Origin: Micromonosporaceae bacterium
GTDB lineage: Bacteria > Actinomycetota > Actinomycetes > Mycobacteriales > Micromonosporaceae
Direction: 5' to 3'
DNA: 5,612 nucleotides
Assembly (NCBI GenBank): GCA_003543035.1
Contig: DPJL01000449.1
Location: 1 to 5,612 of the forward strand
Shown piece after piece: positions 5,399-5,612 of the stretch. A program made the translations under genes and the position numbers. The notes under the pieces are model-generated. The model saw nothing but the letters and a program-made list of their open reading frames with translations. It was not told the origin of the DNA and ran no database searches. The first letter of the stretch is position 1. Each line of letters begins with the position of its first letter.

Positions 5399-5612
5399 AT
5401 GTCGTTCCCCGAAGACGTGTTGACAGCCGGCGAGAAGGTCGTGCTGCATCTGCGTCCACATTGGAAGGTAATGATCCGGCCGACGTTTGTGCTGGTGGTG
5501 GCCATCGCAGCGGTGGTTGCTGCGCTGGCTCTGGGCTGGAGCTCCACTGTCACCTACATCATCGCCGGCGTGGGCCTGATCCTGGTGGCCTGGCTGTCAT
5601 TCTGGCCCTGGC
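5399..5612 (+). CDS. PH-domain (bPH2-type) membrane protein, partial (3' end beyond the window)
   Basis: Seventy-one codons are visible before the right edge. The start MSFPEDVLTAGEKVVLHLRP and the following HWK motif match the N-terminus of actinobacterial membrane proteins with a bacterial PH domain, like M. tuberculosis Rv3278c, which likewise lies directly after the biotin ligase gene. Two hydrophobic segments, about residues 28-46 and 51-69, form a helical hairpin in the membrane. The PH domain itself would follow and is outside the window. The function of this family is not established. The gap of 45 bp after birA, same strand and a strong ribosome site suggest co-transcription with birA. 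The neighbourhood matches the mycobacterial order PH protein, birA, carboxylase beta, epsilon, which supports the call. Confidence 0.88.
   Translation, partial: MSFPEDVLTAGEKVVLHLRPHWKVMIRPTFVLVVAIAAVVAALALGWSSTVTYIIAGVGLILVAWLSFWPW

Noticed and set aside
1..5612. tRNA, rRNA, CRISPR array, insertion sequence, attachment site
   Set aside because: No cloverleaf-like stretch, regular direct repeats, transposase motif or terminal inverted repeats were seen on either strand.

Overview
The window is a stretch of high-GC actinomycete chromosome. It holds a short-chain acyl-CoA (propionyl-CoA) carboxylase locus with its biotin ligase. The carboxylase beta subunit looks more like the PccB of Streptomyces and related filamentous actinomycetes than the AccD5 of mycobacteria, judged from remembered family sequences. 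The very small epsilon subunit and a PPE/EspC-like secretion-substrate pair also point to a mycelial actinomycete, for example Pseudonocardiales or Micromonosporaceae. The genus cannot be fixed from the sequence alone.

Minus strand, read from about 4063 down to 1: the carboxylase beta subunit (pccB/accD5-like), a NYN/PIN-fold putative ribonuclease, the carboxylase epsilon subunit, a small helical protein carrying a YxxxD motif, and a PPE-like protein that runs off the left edge. The junctions are tight. An ATGA overlap joins beta to NYN, a GTGA overlap joins NYN to epsilon, a 52-bp gap follows, and a TAATG overlap joins the last two genes. This looks like one operon, or a carboxylase operon followed directly by a type VII secretion-type pair.

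Plus strand, from 4214 rightwards: a small single-pass membrane protein of unknown function, a biotin-protein ligase (birA) with no DNA-binding domain, and the start of a PH-domain (bPH2-type) membrane protein that runs off the right edge. The two operons diverge from a 150-bp spacer.

The carboxylase genes and birA are functionally linked. BirA attaches biotin to the alpha (biotin carboxylase/BCCP) subunit, which is not in the window. The beta subunit transfers the carboxyl group from that biotin to propionyl-CoA or a similar acyl-CoA, and epsilon stabilises the alpha-beta complex. The most unusual points are the ribonuclease-like gene wedged with overlaps on both sides between two subunits of one enzyme, and the putative secretion-substrate pair placed directly behind them. 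No RNA genes, CRISPR arrays, insertion sequences or convincing terminators were seen.
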